Assembly (NCBI RefSeq): GCF_003851685.1
Contig: NZ_CP027727.1
Span: forward strand, 3,100,001 to 3,164,000
Length of the DNA: 64,000 bases
From: Pseudomonas sp. R5-89-07
GTDB lineage: Bacteria > Pseudomonadota > Gammaproteobacteria > Pseudomonadales > Pseudomonadaceae
Direction of reading: 5' to 3'
Position 1 is the first letter of the stretch. Each line of letters opens with the position of its first letter. The position numbers and the translations under genes are program-made. Shown here piece by piece: positions 56,589-64,000 of this stretch. Below the pieces are notes generated by a model. It saw nothing but the letters and a program-made list of their open reading frames with translations, did no database searches and had not been told where the DNA came from.

Positions 56589-57623
56589 ATGGCAAGACGA
56601 CCAACTAACCCTGGCAGCATCCCTCGGCTGAGAAAGCGCCTGCGGCCAGGGGGAAGGGTTTATTACTACTACGACGCTGGCGGTAAACCTAGGAAGGAAA
56701 TCGCACTTGGTTCCGACTACGGAGCCGCAATCGTTGAATATGCTCGACTTGAAAAGAGCCGGGCAGCCAATGCAATCGTCGCACAGGTACTCACCTTCGA
56801 GTACGTCGCAAACAAGTATATGGACGAGGTGGTGCCTACGAAGTCGCTGAACACACAAAAAGACAACATCCGCGAGCTAAAACAACTGTTGATTTTCTTC
56901 AATGATCCGCCCGGCCCGCTTGAGGCGATCGAGCCGAAGCACGTCGTTCAATACCTGCGTTATCGGTCGAAGACTGCGAAGGTGCGTGCCAATAGAGAAA
57001 AGGCCCTGCTCAGCGCTATCTGGAATTTCGCGCGTCAGAGCGGCTATACGTCGCTAGCCAATCCGTGCGCCGGCATCAAAGGAAACAAGGAGACGGGCCG
57101 GGACACCTACGTCGAAGACGAAATGTTGGCAGCGGTGTATCTACACGCTGATCAGCCACTCAAGGACGCGTTAGACCTGTTCTATCTCACAGCTCAGCGC
57201 ATAGGTGACACGCTGAAGATGGACGAACGTGACCTGCTTGATAACCAGTTGCTGATCAAGCAAGGGAAGACCAGCGCTAAACGCCGTATTGAGGTTGTAG
57301 GAGAGCTGAAGGTGGTTATTGACCGCATTTTCGAAAGGAAAAAGGGGCACAAAATTCGCTCAACCAGGCTCGTCGTCATGGACAACGGCCAGGCGATGAC
57401 AACGAGCATGCTCAGAGGGAGATTTGACGCGGCCAGGATGAAGGCCGGGATTGAAAAGTCTGCTTTTCAGATGCGCGACCTTCGCGCAAAAGCAGCAACA
57501 GACAAGGAGGAATCGACTGGCAGTATTCGCGATGCGAGAGATCAATTGGGGCACACCACTGTCGGCATGACAGAGCAGTATATCCGGCGCCGAAAAGGCC
57601 TAAAGGTGCTTCCAACGAAGTGA
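56589..57623 (+). CDS. int: Tyrosine integrase
   Basis: 344 aa. N-terminal arm-binding and SAM-like core-binding domains; catalytic domain with Arg in YLTAQRIGDTLKM, Lys in KQGKTSAKRRIEV, the MRDLRAKAATD box (Arg replaces His, a known variant), His in QLGHTTVGMT and the nucleophile Tyr in EQYIRRRK. Abuts the DUF4224 gene and ends 118 bp before attR. Catalyses site-specific recombination at tRNA-Leu. Confidence 0.96.
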   Translation: MARRPTNPGSIPRLRKRLRPGGRVYYYYDAGGKPRKEIALGSDYGAAIVEYARLEKSRAANAIVAQVLTFEYVANKYMDEVVPTKSLNTQKDNIRELKQLLIFFNDPPGPLEAIEPKHVVQYLRYRSKTAKVRANREKALLSAIWNFARQSGYTSLANPCAGIKGNKETGRDTYVEDEMLAAVYLHADQPLKDALDLFYLTAQRIGDTLKMDERDLLDNQLLIKQGKTSAKRRIEVVGELKVVIDRIFERKKGHKIRSTRLVVMDNGQAMTTSMLRGRFDAARMKAGIEKSAFQMRDLRAKAATDKEESTGSIRDARDQLGHTTVGMTEQYIRRRKGLKVLPTK

Positions 57624-57630
57624 AAATCCT

Positions 57631-57639
57631 TTCCGCAAT
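57631..57639 (+). repeat. Third TTCCGCAAT, candidate arm-type site on the attR side
   Basis: Same 9-mer and orientation as at 2441 and 2461; 102 bp before the attR core. 57640-57741 otherwise holds nothing I can name. Confidence 0.35.
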
Positions 57640-57741
57640 AAAATATGAGCCCTTGAAAACAAAGGGCTACAAGCGACGCATCCACGTACAATTGCGGACC
57701 ATAAATATAGCTAACCTACTGTTTTTTAAGTCTTTGTACGT

Positions 57742-57799
57742 GGACTTAAAATCCCCCGCTCGTAAGGGCGTCCCGGTTCGATTCCGGGTTCGGGCACCA
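57742..57799 (+). repeat. attR core, 58-bp copy of the tRNA-Leu 3' end
   Basis: Identical to 2332-2389. Upstream bases (TCTTTGTACGT) are not tRNA, so this is only a 3' fragment, not a functional gene. Right boundary of the prophage. Confidence 0.93.
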
Positions 57800-57845
57800 T
57801 CTCTAGTTCCACTGACGGCCAGTAAAGTCCGTGAAACCCTTTAGA

Positions 57846-57871
57846 ACCCGCCGTTTGGCGGGTTTTTTCGT
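57846..57871 (+). terminator. Terminator after attR
   Basis: AACCCGCC, GTTT loop, GGCGGGTT and TTTT. 57872-58059 has no gene I can support. Confidence 0.75.
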
Positions 57872-58059
57872 TTATGGCGTTCCGTCGGTTTCTGCCGAAT
57901 TCCAAGCTTTTTAGGGAAATCCTAGAAAAGACTTCCTGATTTGGCAAAATCTGCGGACACCAATCGCCGAGCTTTTCAATGAAGCAAATGACCTTCGCCG
58001 ATGCCGAGTACGCCGGTAAGCGCAAGTAGACCCGATTCGGATAAGCTGCGTGTTTCTGT

Positions 58060-58806
58060 TCACCAAAACAGCATCCTCAATGCTAACGTGACCACAACTA
58101 TATTGAAAACTGACTCCATCCACTGGTCGCCCTTCTTTAACGCAAACTTTGCGCCGGCATTTGCACCCAATAGCGTGCCAACAATTAGGCAACATCCGTA
58201 CTGCCAGTTAATGATGCCGCTGACGCCGAAAATTATTAGTGTACCCACAGAGAGCACTAGCCCGCCGACTTTGCGGGTACCCACCGATTCGCTGATGGTT
58301 TTTCTAAAAAAGATAATGAATAAATACGTCGAAAGCTTAGCTTGTCCACCGAATAACCCGCCGATCATGCCTACTGGGATAAAGAGGATATAACCAAATA
58401 GACGTCTGATCGCTGAGGGAGGTGTTTCGCTGCCACGAGGTTTTTTTATAAGGGACAACGCGACGAGCAGCAATGTCAGCCCGCCAATTACTTTGTGCAA
58501 CAGCGCAGGATCTATTTGGAGAAGAAGGCTCGCTCCTCCCAGAGCCCCAACCAACCCCAGTACCGCAGCCGGAAAGGCCAGTGCATAATCGACCTTTCCC
58601 TGATTATGGAAGTGCCGCAGTCCTGCAACCATAGTGCCTACCGAGGCCAAGCGCGCTGTGGCGATGGACGACTGAGGCGGAATCCCCAGCCAGATCATTA
58701 CCGGAACGGTTAAAAACACGCTCCCACCGGTGTTGGTCCCGACGAAACCCGTTAATATTCCGAGGAAAACCAGACCGACGCCTGTCAACCACTCATGACT
58801 CGTCAT
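58060..58806 (-). CDS. TauE/SafE-family membrane transporter
   Basis: 248 aa, about eight membrane segments, with duplicated TauE/SafE signature (GFVGTNTGGSVFLTVPVMIW and GMIGGLFGGQAKLSTYLFII). Exports small organic acids or sulfonates/sulfite in characterised members. Third gene of a same-strand row with the two enzymes, A+T-richer than the phage. Confidence 0.85.
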   Translation of the reverse strand: MTSHEWLTGVGLVFLGILTGFVGTNTGGSVFLTVPVMIWLGIPPQSSIATARLASVGTMVAGLRHFHNQGKVDYALAFPAAVLGLVGALGGASLLLQIDPALLHKVIGGLTLLLVALSLIKKPRGSETPPSAIRRLFGYILFIPVGMIGGLFGGQAKLSTYLFIIFFRKTISESVGTRKVGGLVLSVGTLIIFGVSGIINWQYGCCLIVGTLLGANAGAKFALKKGDQWMESVFNIVVVTLALRMLFW

Positions 58807-58839
58807 GTTGAAGTGCTCGCATAAGATTCAAGTCGCGGT

Positions 58840-59769
58840 TTATTCGCTAAAGTAAGCAGGGTCTATCCAGTGATAGCAATTTTTGTTTCGGGAATTGGCG
58901 GTCACATGAAGCTTTGCAGTATGTACGAAGCTGTACTCGCCGATGATCGGACGCCGTCGGTCAAAGGCGTCGTTTAGCTCTTTCGAAACGACATTACTGA
59001 GCTTAAGAATTTTCGAGGCTTTACCGCTGCAAGATATTGAGTTGTAGTGCAAATTAGCAATCAGAAGGCATGTTTCGGTGATGCCGCATCGTTCACCTAT
59101 GCCATTGACCGTGCAGGAAATAAAAGTAGCACCTGCCTCGATGGCGGCCAAGGTATTAGCCATCGCCAAACCTCTGTCGTCATGAAAGTGAACTTCGAGG
59201 TCAATGCCAGGTAATGATTGTTTAATTAGTTTAATAGTTGTCTGAACCTTGAAAGGCTCGCAAACCCCTAGTGAATCCGCATAGCAAATTCGGTCCGCCC
59301 CGGCAGCTTTAGCAATTTTAAATGTCTCAACTAAATCATCAAGCAGCGTTCTGGATGCGTCTTCAACGGTATAGCGAACTTTCAGACCCAGTGATTTTGC
59401 ATACAGCACACTCTGCTTGATTAGATCTTGTATCTGTGCTTTTGTTTTTCTAATACGATATTTCTGCGTCGTTTCATTGATGCCGGCAAATATGCCTATC
59501 CAGTTTGCCCCTGTCGCAGCAACAGCACCAATATCATCTCGATGAGCGCGGGAATGCACAAGAACATTTTTGACGATTTTTGACCGCACAAGGGCCGTGA
59601 CTCTGTCAAATTCTTGTTTCGACGCGTATGGGTGGCCTGCTTCGATAAAGTCGATACCCGCGCTTGCAAGCGCGTAGGCTATTGTCAAAGTAGATCGGGT
59701 TGTGAGTTTAACCCCAGGAGCTTGATTTCCTTCGCGTAGCGTAGAATCGACGAGCGTTATAAAAGTCAT
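58840..59769 (-). CDS. HMGL-like carboxylase/aldolase family enzyme (LeuA/homocitrate-synthase superfamily)
   Basis: 309 aa from ATG 59769; a TTG three codons earlier is less likely. TIM-barrel HMGL motifs: TLVDSTLREGNQAPG (metal-binding Asp-Ser-Thr-Leu-Arg-Glu-Gly), HSRAHRDDIGA, DRICYADSLGVCEP, and EVHFHDDRGLAMANT (HxHDDRG). Adds an acyl-CoA to, or cleaves, a 2-oxo acid. The C-terminus lacks the LeuA regulatory domain, so it resembles short members. The exact substrate is not readable. Confidence 0.85.
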   Translation of the reverse strand: MTFITLVDSTLREGNQAPGVKLTTRSTLTIAYALASAGIDFIEAGHPYASKQEFDRVTALVRSKIVKNVLVHSRAHRDDIGAVAATGANWIGIFAGINETTQKYRIRKTKAQIQDLIKQSVLYAKSLGLKVRYTVEDASRTLLDDLVETFKIAKAAGADRICYADSLGVCEPFKVQTTIKLIKQSLPGIDLEVHFHDDRGLAMANTLAAIEAGATFISCTVNGIGERCGITETCLLIANLHYNSISCSGKASKILKLSNVVSKELNDAFDRRRPIIGEYSFVHTAKLHVTANSRNKNCYHWIDPAYFSE

Positions 59770-59795
59770 AAAATACAATCCATTGCCTTAGAGGG

Positions 59796-60941
59796 TTATA
59801 CGGCTTTTGAGTGCTCAATTAGCTTATAGCGTGAGGTATAAGAAAGTAGTTTTTCTTCATTTACCTCTACACCCAACCCTGGCTTATCGATAGAAAGTTT
59901 AACTTTCCCATCGCGAAACGAATAACAACTCTCATCAATTATATCGTCTGCAAATCTTTCAGTAGGGCATCCATACCCCGTGGTTGCTACATCTTTTAGG
60001 GTGGACACAAAATGATGAAGGGCTGCAGTGCCAATACCAAATGGGTGCATGCTCCCGGTACTGACTTGCAAATCTGCGATTTCGGCCGCAGCACATAAGC
60101 GACGAGAGGCTAATATGCCACCCGACTTGAATGGCTTCAGGCAGATTACGTGCGCGGCGTTGAGATGAATTATCTCCTTTAAATCTCTGGCGTTGAAAAC
60201 ACTTTCATCGGCAATGATAGGAGTGCTGACATTTCGCTTAACCTCGGCCAAGCCGGCGATATCATGGCCTGGTGTAGGTTGCTCGACAGCAAAAACGCCG
60301 TGCTGTTCTATACGTTTTATAAACTGAATTGCGGTGGAAACGTCATAGGCACAGTTGGGATCCACTTCCAATTCAAAATTATCACCTAACGCCTGCCTGA
60401 CGGATTTAAAACAGGCGTAATCATCTTTCAACACTCCGGACCCTTTGAGTGTCAATCGCTCATAGCCGAGCCCCTGTAACTCAAGCGCACGCTCAGTGAC
60501 AACTTTGGCGCAAGCAAACGGTAAGCTACGACTTACCTTGTAGCTAAGTTCATACGCTCCTCCTAATAAATTACAAACTGGAACATTATATATTTTTCCT
60601 GCAAGATCGAGAAGCGCATGATCTATCGCGCACTTGGCAAACAGATGGCCCTTAATTAACAGGTCCAGATCACTCATTATCACTTCAAACAAACATGGGT
60701 TTTTGCCAATTATTGCAGGACACAAATAGGCTTCCAATACTGCCAACATCGTTTCAGGAGTATCGCCTTGGGCAGGATACGCTCTCGATATAATACCCGA
60801 CTCCCCCCATCCAATTAGCCCTGTGTCTGTGGTAAGCTTTAATACTACATGCCGGCCTTTTACGGTTATATTGGTTGCGGTTTGATAAGGATTTTTATAT
60901 GGCACTTCTGTCAAGAACACTTCAGCTTTAGCAATGAGCAT
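59796..60941 (-). CDS. Mandelate racemase / muconate cycloisomerase-type enolase-superfamily enzyme
   Basis: 381 aa, usual length. Capping domain (~1-125), then barrel residues: KGSG at the end of YERLTLKGSG (Lys base), the metal ligands in FELEVDPNCAYD, VEQPTPGHD and IADESVFN, and the second Lys in VICLKPFKSGG. A cycloisomerase or epimerase acting on carboxylate substrates. Paired with the HMGL-like enzyme, which is 26 bp downstream. Confidence 0.85.
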   Translation of the reverse strand: MLIAKAEVFLTEVPYKNPYQTATNITVKGRHVVLKLTTDTGLIGWGESGIISRAYPAQGDTPETMLAVLEAYLCPAIIGKNPCLFEVIMSDLDLLIKGHLFAKCAIDHALLDLAGKIYNVPVCNLLGGAYELSYKVSRSLPFACAKVVTERALELQGLGYERLTLKGSGVLKDDYACFKSVRQALGDNFELEVDPNCAYDVSTAIQFIKRIEQHGVFAVEQPTPGHDIAGLAEVKRNVSTPIIADESVFNARDLKEIIHLNAAHVICLKPFKSGGILASRRLCAAAEIADLQVSTGSMHPFGIGTAALHHFVSTLKDVATTGYGCPTERFADDIIDESCYSFRDGKVKLSIDKPGLGVEVNEEKLLSYTSRYKLIEHSKAV

Positions 60942-61715
60942 AGAGTAACTTCCTGTTGGCGATCATTGATGCTGGAACTTAAGTGAAATGTACAGGGTTG
61001 ATCGTAGCAATATCAAGCATCGTGACTCCGGCATCGCCGGCAACCATCATGAATAAAGTTTCATGTTTTCGCATATTGATTTTTTTCAAATCACTGATTG
61101 GTTTTTTTCTTCGTTGAATTCAAAGCAATTTTATTTATGACACTTTTTCACACGAGGCGGTTTGCTATTCATCCTTCCCGCTCTTTATAATCACTACCGT
61201 CTCAGCACTCGCTAAATTATAGATATTTAATCTAAAAACCTGAGATAGGTTAGCGCTGATTAAAGACTGGCCCCCACTGCATCCTAATTTGACTGGGTCA
61301 ATATTCGCCAACAGCAAAATTTTGGGCGGAGTTCGATGGTCGCTATCGAGGCAACCGCGGAAGGTTTAACCGCCAATCCCTCTCATAGTGGATGGGGGTA
61401 CAATGAATGCCACCCAGCGCCACCTTGGTTTTTTGTCAGAAATTGCCAGTCGCATCGCTCGTATATTGGCTGCGATTGGGGAAAAAATGGGGGCATAATA
61501 CAATTTTTACTTAAAACTACCGGCCTATAGCTAAGTGAAAATGTTCTTGGGGGGATGGCTCGTGCGAGATTTATGTAGACCGATAGATTGATTGATAGTG
61601 CTTACCCAGCATGCGCCGAACCTTACGCACCGCACGTCGTTAAAATAGGATATTTTTAGGGATAACATTCTTAATATTATTGAAAATAAAATATAGATTT
61701 CAATGCGTTATCATT
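60942..61715. other. Non-coding, A+T-rich stretch upstream of the enolase-superfamily gene
   Basis: About 770 bp with no convincing gene. A 64-codon open frame at 61336-61530 lacks a ribosome site and has a composition not typical of a protein. Probable promoter region for the trio and remnants of a former element. Ends at the decayed att copy. Confidence 0.5.
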
Positions 61716-61788
61716 CCGTTCGATTCCGGGTTCGGCACCACAGATATCAAGGGCTTGCCAGGGAAACCTGGGCAGGCCCTTATCTTTT
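61716..61788 (+). repeat. Decayed third copy of the tRNA-Leu 3' end plus its terminator
   Basis: CGTTCGATTCCGGGTTCGG with one G missing, then CACCACAGATATCAAGGGC and the terminator hairpin 61751-61788, matching 2366-2437 with two small differences. Further on, CTCCGCAAT twice resembles the TTCCGCAATT pair at 2441/2461. The tRNA part is truncated and mutated, so it is a relic. Confidence 0.8.
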
Positions 61789-61866
61789 GTGCTCCGCAAT
61801 GATGGGGCCTGCTCCGCAACTGCATCAACAGAAGCCGCACTTGGTGCGGCTTCTGTTGTTGGCCAA

Positions 61867-62520
61867 TCAGCGGCGCGGCGTCTGCAAAGCGTGGTAGCCA
61901 TAATCGGCGCGGGCTTGGCGTAAAGGGACGCCCGCATCGATAGCCGCACGGATATGCTCTTCGGCCTGATGAATTTCTTCGGCCACCGCCAGCACTTCGC
62001 TCAGTGAACCGGCTGGAATTACCACCAGACCATCACCATCGCCGCGCAACCAATCATCAGGTTGTACCCGCACGCCACCCAGCGTCACGGGCGCCTGGAT
62101 CGCTTCGACACGCACCCTATCCTTGCCGGTGCGCATCCAGTTACCTCGGGAGAAGATCGGATAGTTGAGCTCCAACGCACGATCAACGTCGCGGCAGATG
62201 CCATCAATCACGGTACCGGCCAAGCATTTGCGGGCGGCGGTAGAAGTCAGCAAATCACCCCAAACGGTGGTGTCCTGCCGCGACTGGTTGTCGATCACCA
62301 CCACCTGGCCGGCTTCAAGGTCATCGATGTAATCACCGACCGAGCCGCCGTCCCGGCCAATAGGGCCGTAGCGCAGGGTCCAGGCTTTACCCGTGAGCTG
62401 GAACGTGCGGTCCAGTGGCATGATGTCGGTGCACTGGCAAACGATGTTCAGGCGGTCCATCGCATCGCTGAGGTCGGTACAACTCAGGGCGTTAAGGCGG
62501 GTAAGAATAGAGGTTTGCAT
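61867..62520 (-). CDS. RraA-like / HMG aldolase family protein
   Basis: 217 aa. Family motif VWGDLLTSTAARKCLAGTVI then DGICRDV, with the Gly-Asp-Leu loop and Arg-Asp pair of class II pyruvate aldolases (4-hydroxy-4-methyl-2-oxoglutarate aldolase) and RraA. Chromosomal. Likely an aldolase or decarboxylase in aromatic or 2-oxo acid metabolism, given the neighbouring 2-hydroxyacid dehydrogenase. Confidence 0.85.
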   Translation of the reverse strand: MQTSILTRLNALSCTDLSDAMDRLNIVCQCTDIMPLDRTFQLTGKAWTLRYGPIGRDGGSVGDYIDDLEAGQVVVIDNQSRQDTTVWGDLLTSTAARKCLAGTVIDGICRDVDRALELNYPIFSRGNWMRTGKDRVRVEAIQAPVTLGGVRVQPDDWLRGDGDGLVVIPAGSLSEVLAVAEEIHQAEEHIRAAIDAGVPLRQARADYGYHALQTPRR

Positions 62521-62547
62521 GATGTGGCCTTCCTTGTGTCCTATAGG

Positions 62548-63603
62548 TTAACCCGCGATTGCGGCGGCACTGAATGCGTGGATCTTGTCGATGATCTGGC
62601 GTGACGCCGTCCTGATTGCCGTGGTGGTATTGCCGGCAATGTGCGGCGTCAGTTGCGCGTTGGGTATAGGGGCCAACGGCGAGTCGAAGCGGTCTTTTTC
62701 CAGGGCAAAGGTATCGATGGCGACCGCCTTGATATGCCTGGGAAACCGGCTCATGAAGGCTGCCAGCTGGTGCTCGTCGACGATCCCGCCGCGAGCAGTA
62801 TTGATGAGGATTGAACCTTGGCGCATCTGCCGGAACTCGTCCGTGCCGAACAAGCCTCGGGTCGACGTGGTGAGCGGTACGTGGATCGAAACGATGTCAG
62901 CCTCGGCCAGTAGCTGCTCAAGGCTTGCCCGTCGTTCAAGCTCAAGACTGCGCGCCACTGCTTCGGTAAAACGTTCGGACCCGGTGGCGATCACCTTGAT
63001 GCCCAACGCCGAAGCCTTGCGCGCTACCTGACGGGCAATACTGCCGGTGCCCACCAGCCCAAGCGTCAGTTCGGCGTATTCGGGGGTGGGTGCCAGCGTG
63101 CCTTTTGCCCAATGCCCCCTGTGCGTTTCGGCGTTGTAGTAGTCCAGGTCGCGGGATAGAAACAACGCCTGGGCCACGACGTATTCGGCAACGGCAGCCG
63201 CGTTGGAGCCCGGCGTGTTGAGTACCGCCACGCCACGCTGCTCGCACTCGAGCCGATCAATATGATTGACTCCCGTGCCGGCCTGGGCGATGGCACGCAG
63301 TGGCGTGGTCAACGCGGGAGAGGTGGCGGCGCGGATCAGGCTGGCGCCAAGGGGGATGTTCAGGCGCGTCTTGAACACGCTGTACCCCCCGGCCCGAGTC
63401 ACGGCGGCGATAAAGGCAGGCTCGTCATGGCAGTTGATTTCGGCATATCGAATGCGCGTGGTGTAGTGCTGCCGGATGCGGTCCTTGTCCGCGAAATAAT
63501 GCAGGTTGAGGGTGACGTCCAGGCCCAGTTCAAGAAAGCGATCGACTTCCTCAAACAGCAACGGCGGGCCGGGGGCATCCAGTATCAGGATGGGAAATGC
63601 CAT
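62548..63603 (-). CDS. D-2-hydroxyacid dehydrogenase (NAD-dependent)
   Basis: 351 aa. Rossmann motif LGLVGTGSIARQVARKASAL, catalytic Arg in INTARGGIVDEHQL, a Glu in EKDRFDSPLAP and His in TPHIAGNTT. Reduces a 2-oxo acid or oxidises a D-2-hydroxy acid. The gene follows in the same direction as the RraA-like gene, 27 bp apart, as one operon. Confidence 0.88.
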   Translation of the reverse strand: MAFPILILDAPGPPLLFEEVDRFLELGLDVTLNLHYFADKDRIRQHYTTRIRYAEINCHDEPAFIAAVTRAGGYSVFKTRLNIPLGASLIRAATSPALTTPLRAIAQAGTGVNHIDRLECEQRGVAVLNTPGSNAAAVAEYVVAQALFLSRDLDYYNAETHRGHWAKGTLAPTPEYAELTLGLVGTGSIARQVARKASALGIKVIATGSERFTEAVARSLELERRASLEQLLAEADIVSIHVPLTTSTRGLFGTDEFRQMRQGSILINTARGGIVDEHQLAAFMSRFPRHIKAVAIDTFALEKDRFDSPLAPIPNAQLTPHIAGNTTTAIRTASRQIIDKIHAFSAAAIAG

Positions 63604-63667
63604 ACAGTTGGTCCTCTTGGAGGGTAGCGCTTGCCGATACCCAGGTTTCCCTGGGTATCGCGGTTAA

Positions 63668-64000
63668 TCACCAGGTGAAATGGTGGGCGCTTGTGGGATC
63701 GACCAGACCCACATCGGTGCTCACGGCCGCAAGGAACCCGCTGTAGAAATCATTCAGCGACGAAGACTGGATGAACTCGGGATTGCTTTTGGCGTAGATC
63801 AGAAACAACCGATAGATTCTCAGGTTCTTTTCCTTGCGGTAGACCTCTGCCTTGAGGCTGGGCCACAGGTTGAGCAAGCTGCCTTCCTTGATTCTCCATG
63901 GGTCCGCCGGTTCGGTGCCGGTACTGGCTTTGTACACAAAGCGTTTACCTTCAATCACTTCCAGGTGCAGGCTGGCCAGCAGTTGCTCGGCCGTACCGAC
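63668..64000 (-). CDS. Partial gene, C-terminal 110 residues, unknown family
   Basis: Open to the right edge. Readable C-terminus contains GTEPADPWRIKEGSLLNLWP, SLKAEVYRKEKNLRIYRLFL and ends DVGLVDPTSAHHFTW. I do not recognise it. Upstream of the dehydrogenase on the same strand, 64 bp away. Confidence 0.6.
   Translation of the reverse strand, partial: VGTAEQLLASLHLEVIEGKRFVYKASTGTEPADPWRIKEGSLLNLWPSLKAEVYRKEKNLRIYRLFLIYAKSNPEFIQSSSLNDFYSGFLAAVSTDVGLVDPTSAHHFTW

Noticed and set aside
61336..61530. 64-codon frame in the non-coding stretch
   Set aside because: No ribosome site or recognisable motif. I considered an insertion-sequence remnant but could find no inverted ends or transposase motif.
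1..64000. CRISPR array or cas genes
   Set aside because: No regularly spaced identical repeats of CRISPR length; the only spaced repeats are the five origin iterons inside a coding gene, with 6-19 bp between units.
1..64000. Complete insertion sequence or transposase
   Set aside because: No protein with a DDE or HUH transposase pattern was seen and no matching terminal inverted repeats with target duplications were noticed.

Overview
The window is Pseudomonas-type DNA (G+C-rich; families typical of the genus such as DUF533/YebE, DUF3606, DUF1654 and DUF2388; SOS-controlled umuDC; S24-type repressor). It holds one nearly complete lambda-like siphophage prophage of about 55.4 kb integrated in the 3' end of a tRNA-Leu(UAA) gene. 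It is followed by a 3.9 kb A+T-richer metabolic segment, a decayed third copy of the attachment region, and then chromosome again.

Layout. 1-2302: chromosome (YebE-like protein, DinB-family protein, two small proteins). 2303-2389: tRNA-Leu, whose last 58 bp recur exactly at 57742-57799 and define attL and attR. 2390-6084: left prophage end with DUF3606 protein, umuDC under a LexA box, a 5' SRAP fragment and an intact SRAP gene. 6065-7122: spanins Rz/Rz1 and a GH19 endolysin. 7182-33651, nearly all on the minus strand: late genes read right to left, from holin-like proteins, Ntn-hydrolase-like protein, metallopeptidase, terminases, DUF4055 portal, head protein, scaffold and capsid to connectors, tail tube, G/GT frameshift pair, tape measure, tail tip M/L/K/I/J and tail fibre. 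Three plus-strand morons (fasciclin, Ntn-hydrolase-like, PD-(D/E)XK-like) are inserted among them. 34541-34637: a late promoter followed at once by a terminator, next to a gene in the place of lambda Q. 34643-40771: early leftward genes (NinG, NinB, an O-like initiator with five iterons inside it, antirepressor, CII-position gene, Cro). 40799-44560: immunity region, with CI flanked by two matching sets of three operators and a rex-position group of genes between them. 44486-57623: early rightward operon with a nut-like leader, Bet, a YqaJ exonuclease fusion, many small genes, NdpA, ASCH protein, methyltransferase, DUF4224 protein and integrase. 57800-61715: TauE/SafE permease, HMG-CoA-lyase-like enzyme, enolase-superfamily enzyme and about 770 bp of non-coding DNA. 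61716-64000: att remnant and chromosome (RraA-like protein, D-2-hydroxyacid dehydrogenase, a partial gene).

How it works together. The gene order is lambda in mirror image. CI is an S24 self-cleaving repressor, and DNA damage should both induce the phage and raise three LexA-boxed transcripts (umuDC, a DUF7946-like membrane protein, a DUF1654 protein). Early transcription appears to pass a nut-like site, and late transcription starts at one promoter and must pass at least eight intrinsic terminators, so processive antitermination is expected. The most interesting points are the six-operator switch, the nut-like and PR'-like modules, an OOP-like antisense RNA candidate, two Ntn-hydrolase-like proteins in one phage, a twice-occurring dyad with 9-bp arms, and the compound attachment site. 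All family names come from reading the proteins; no database search was run.
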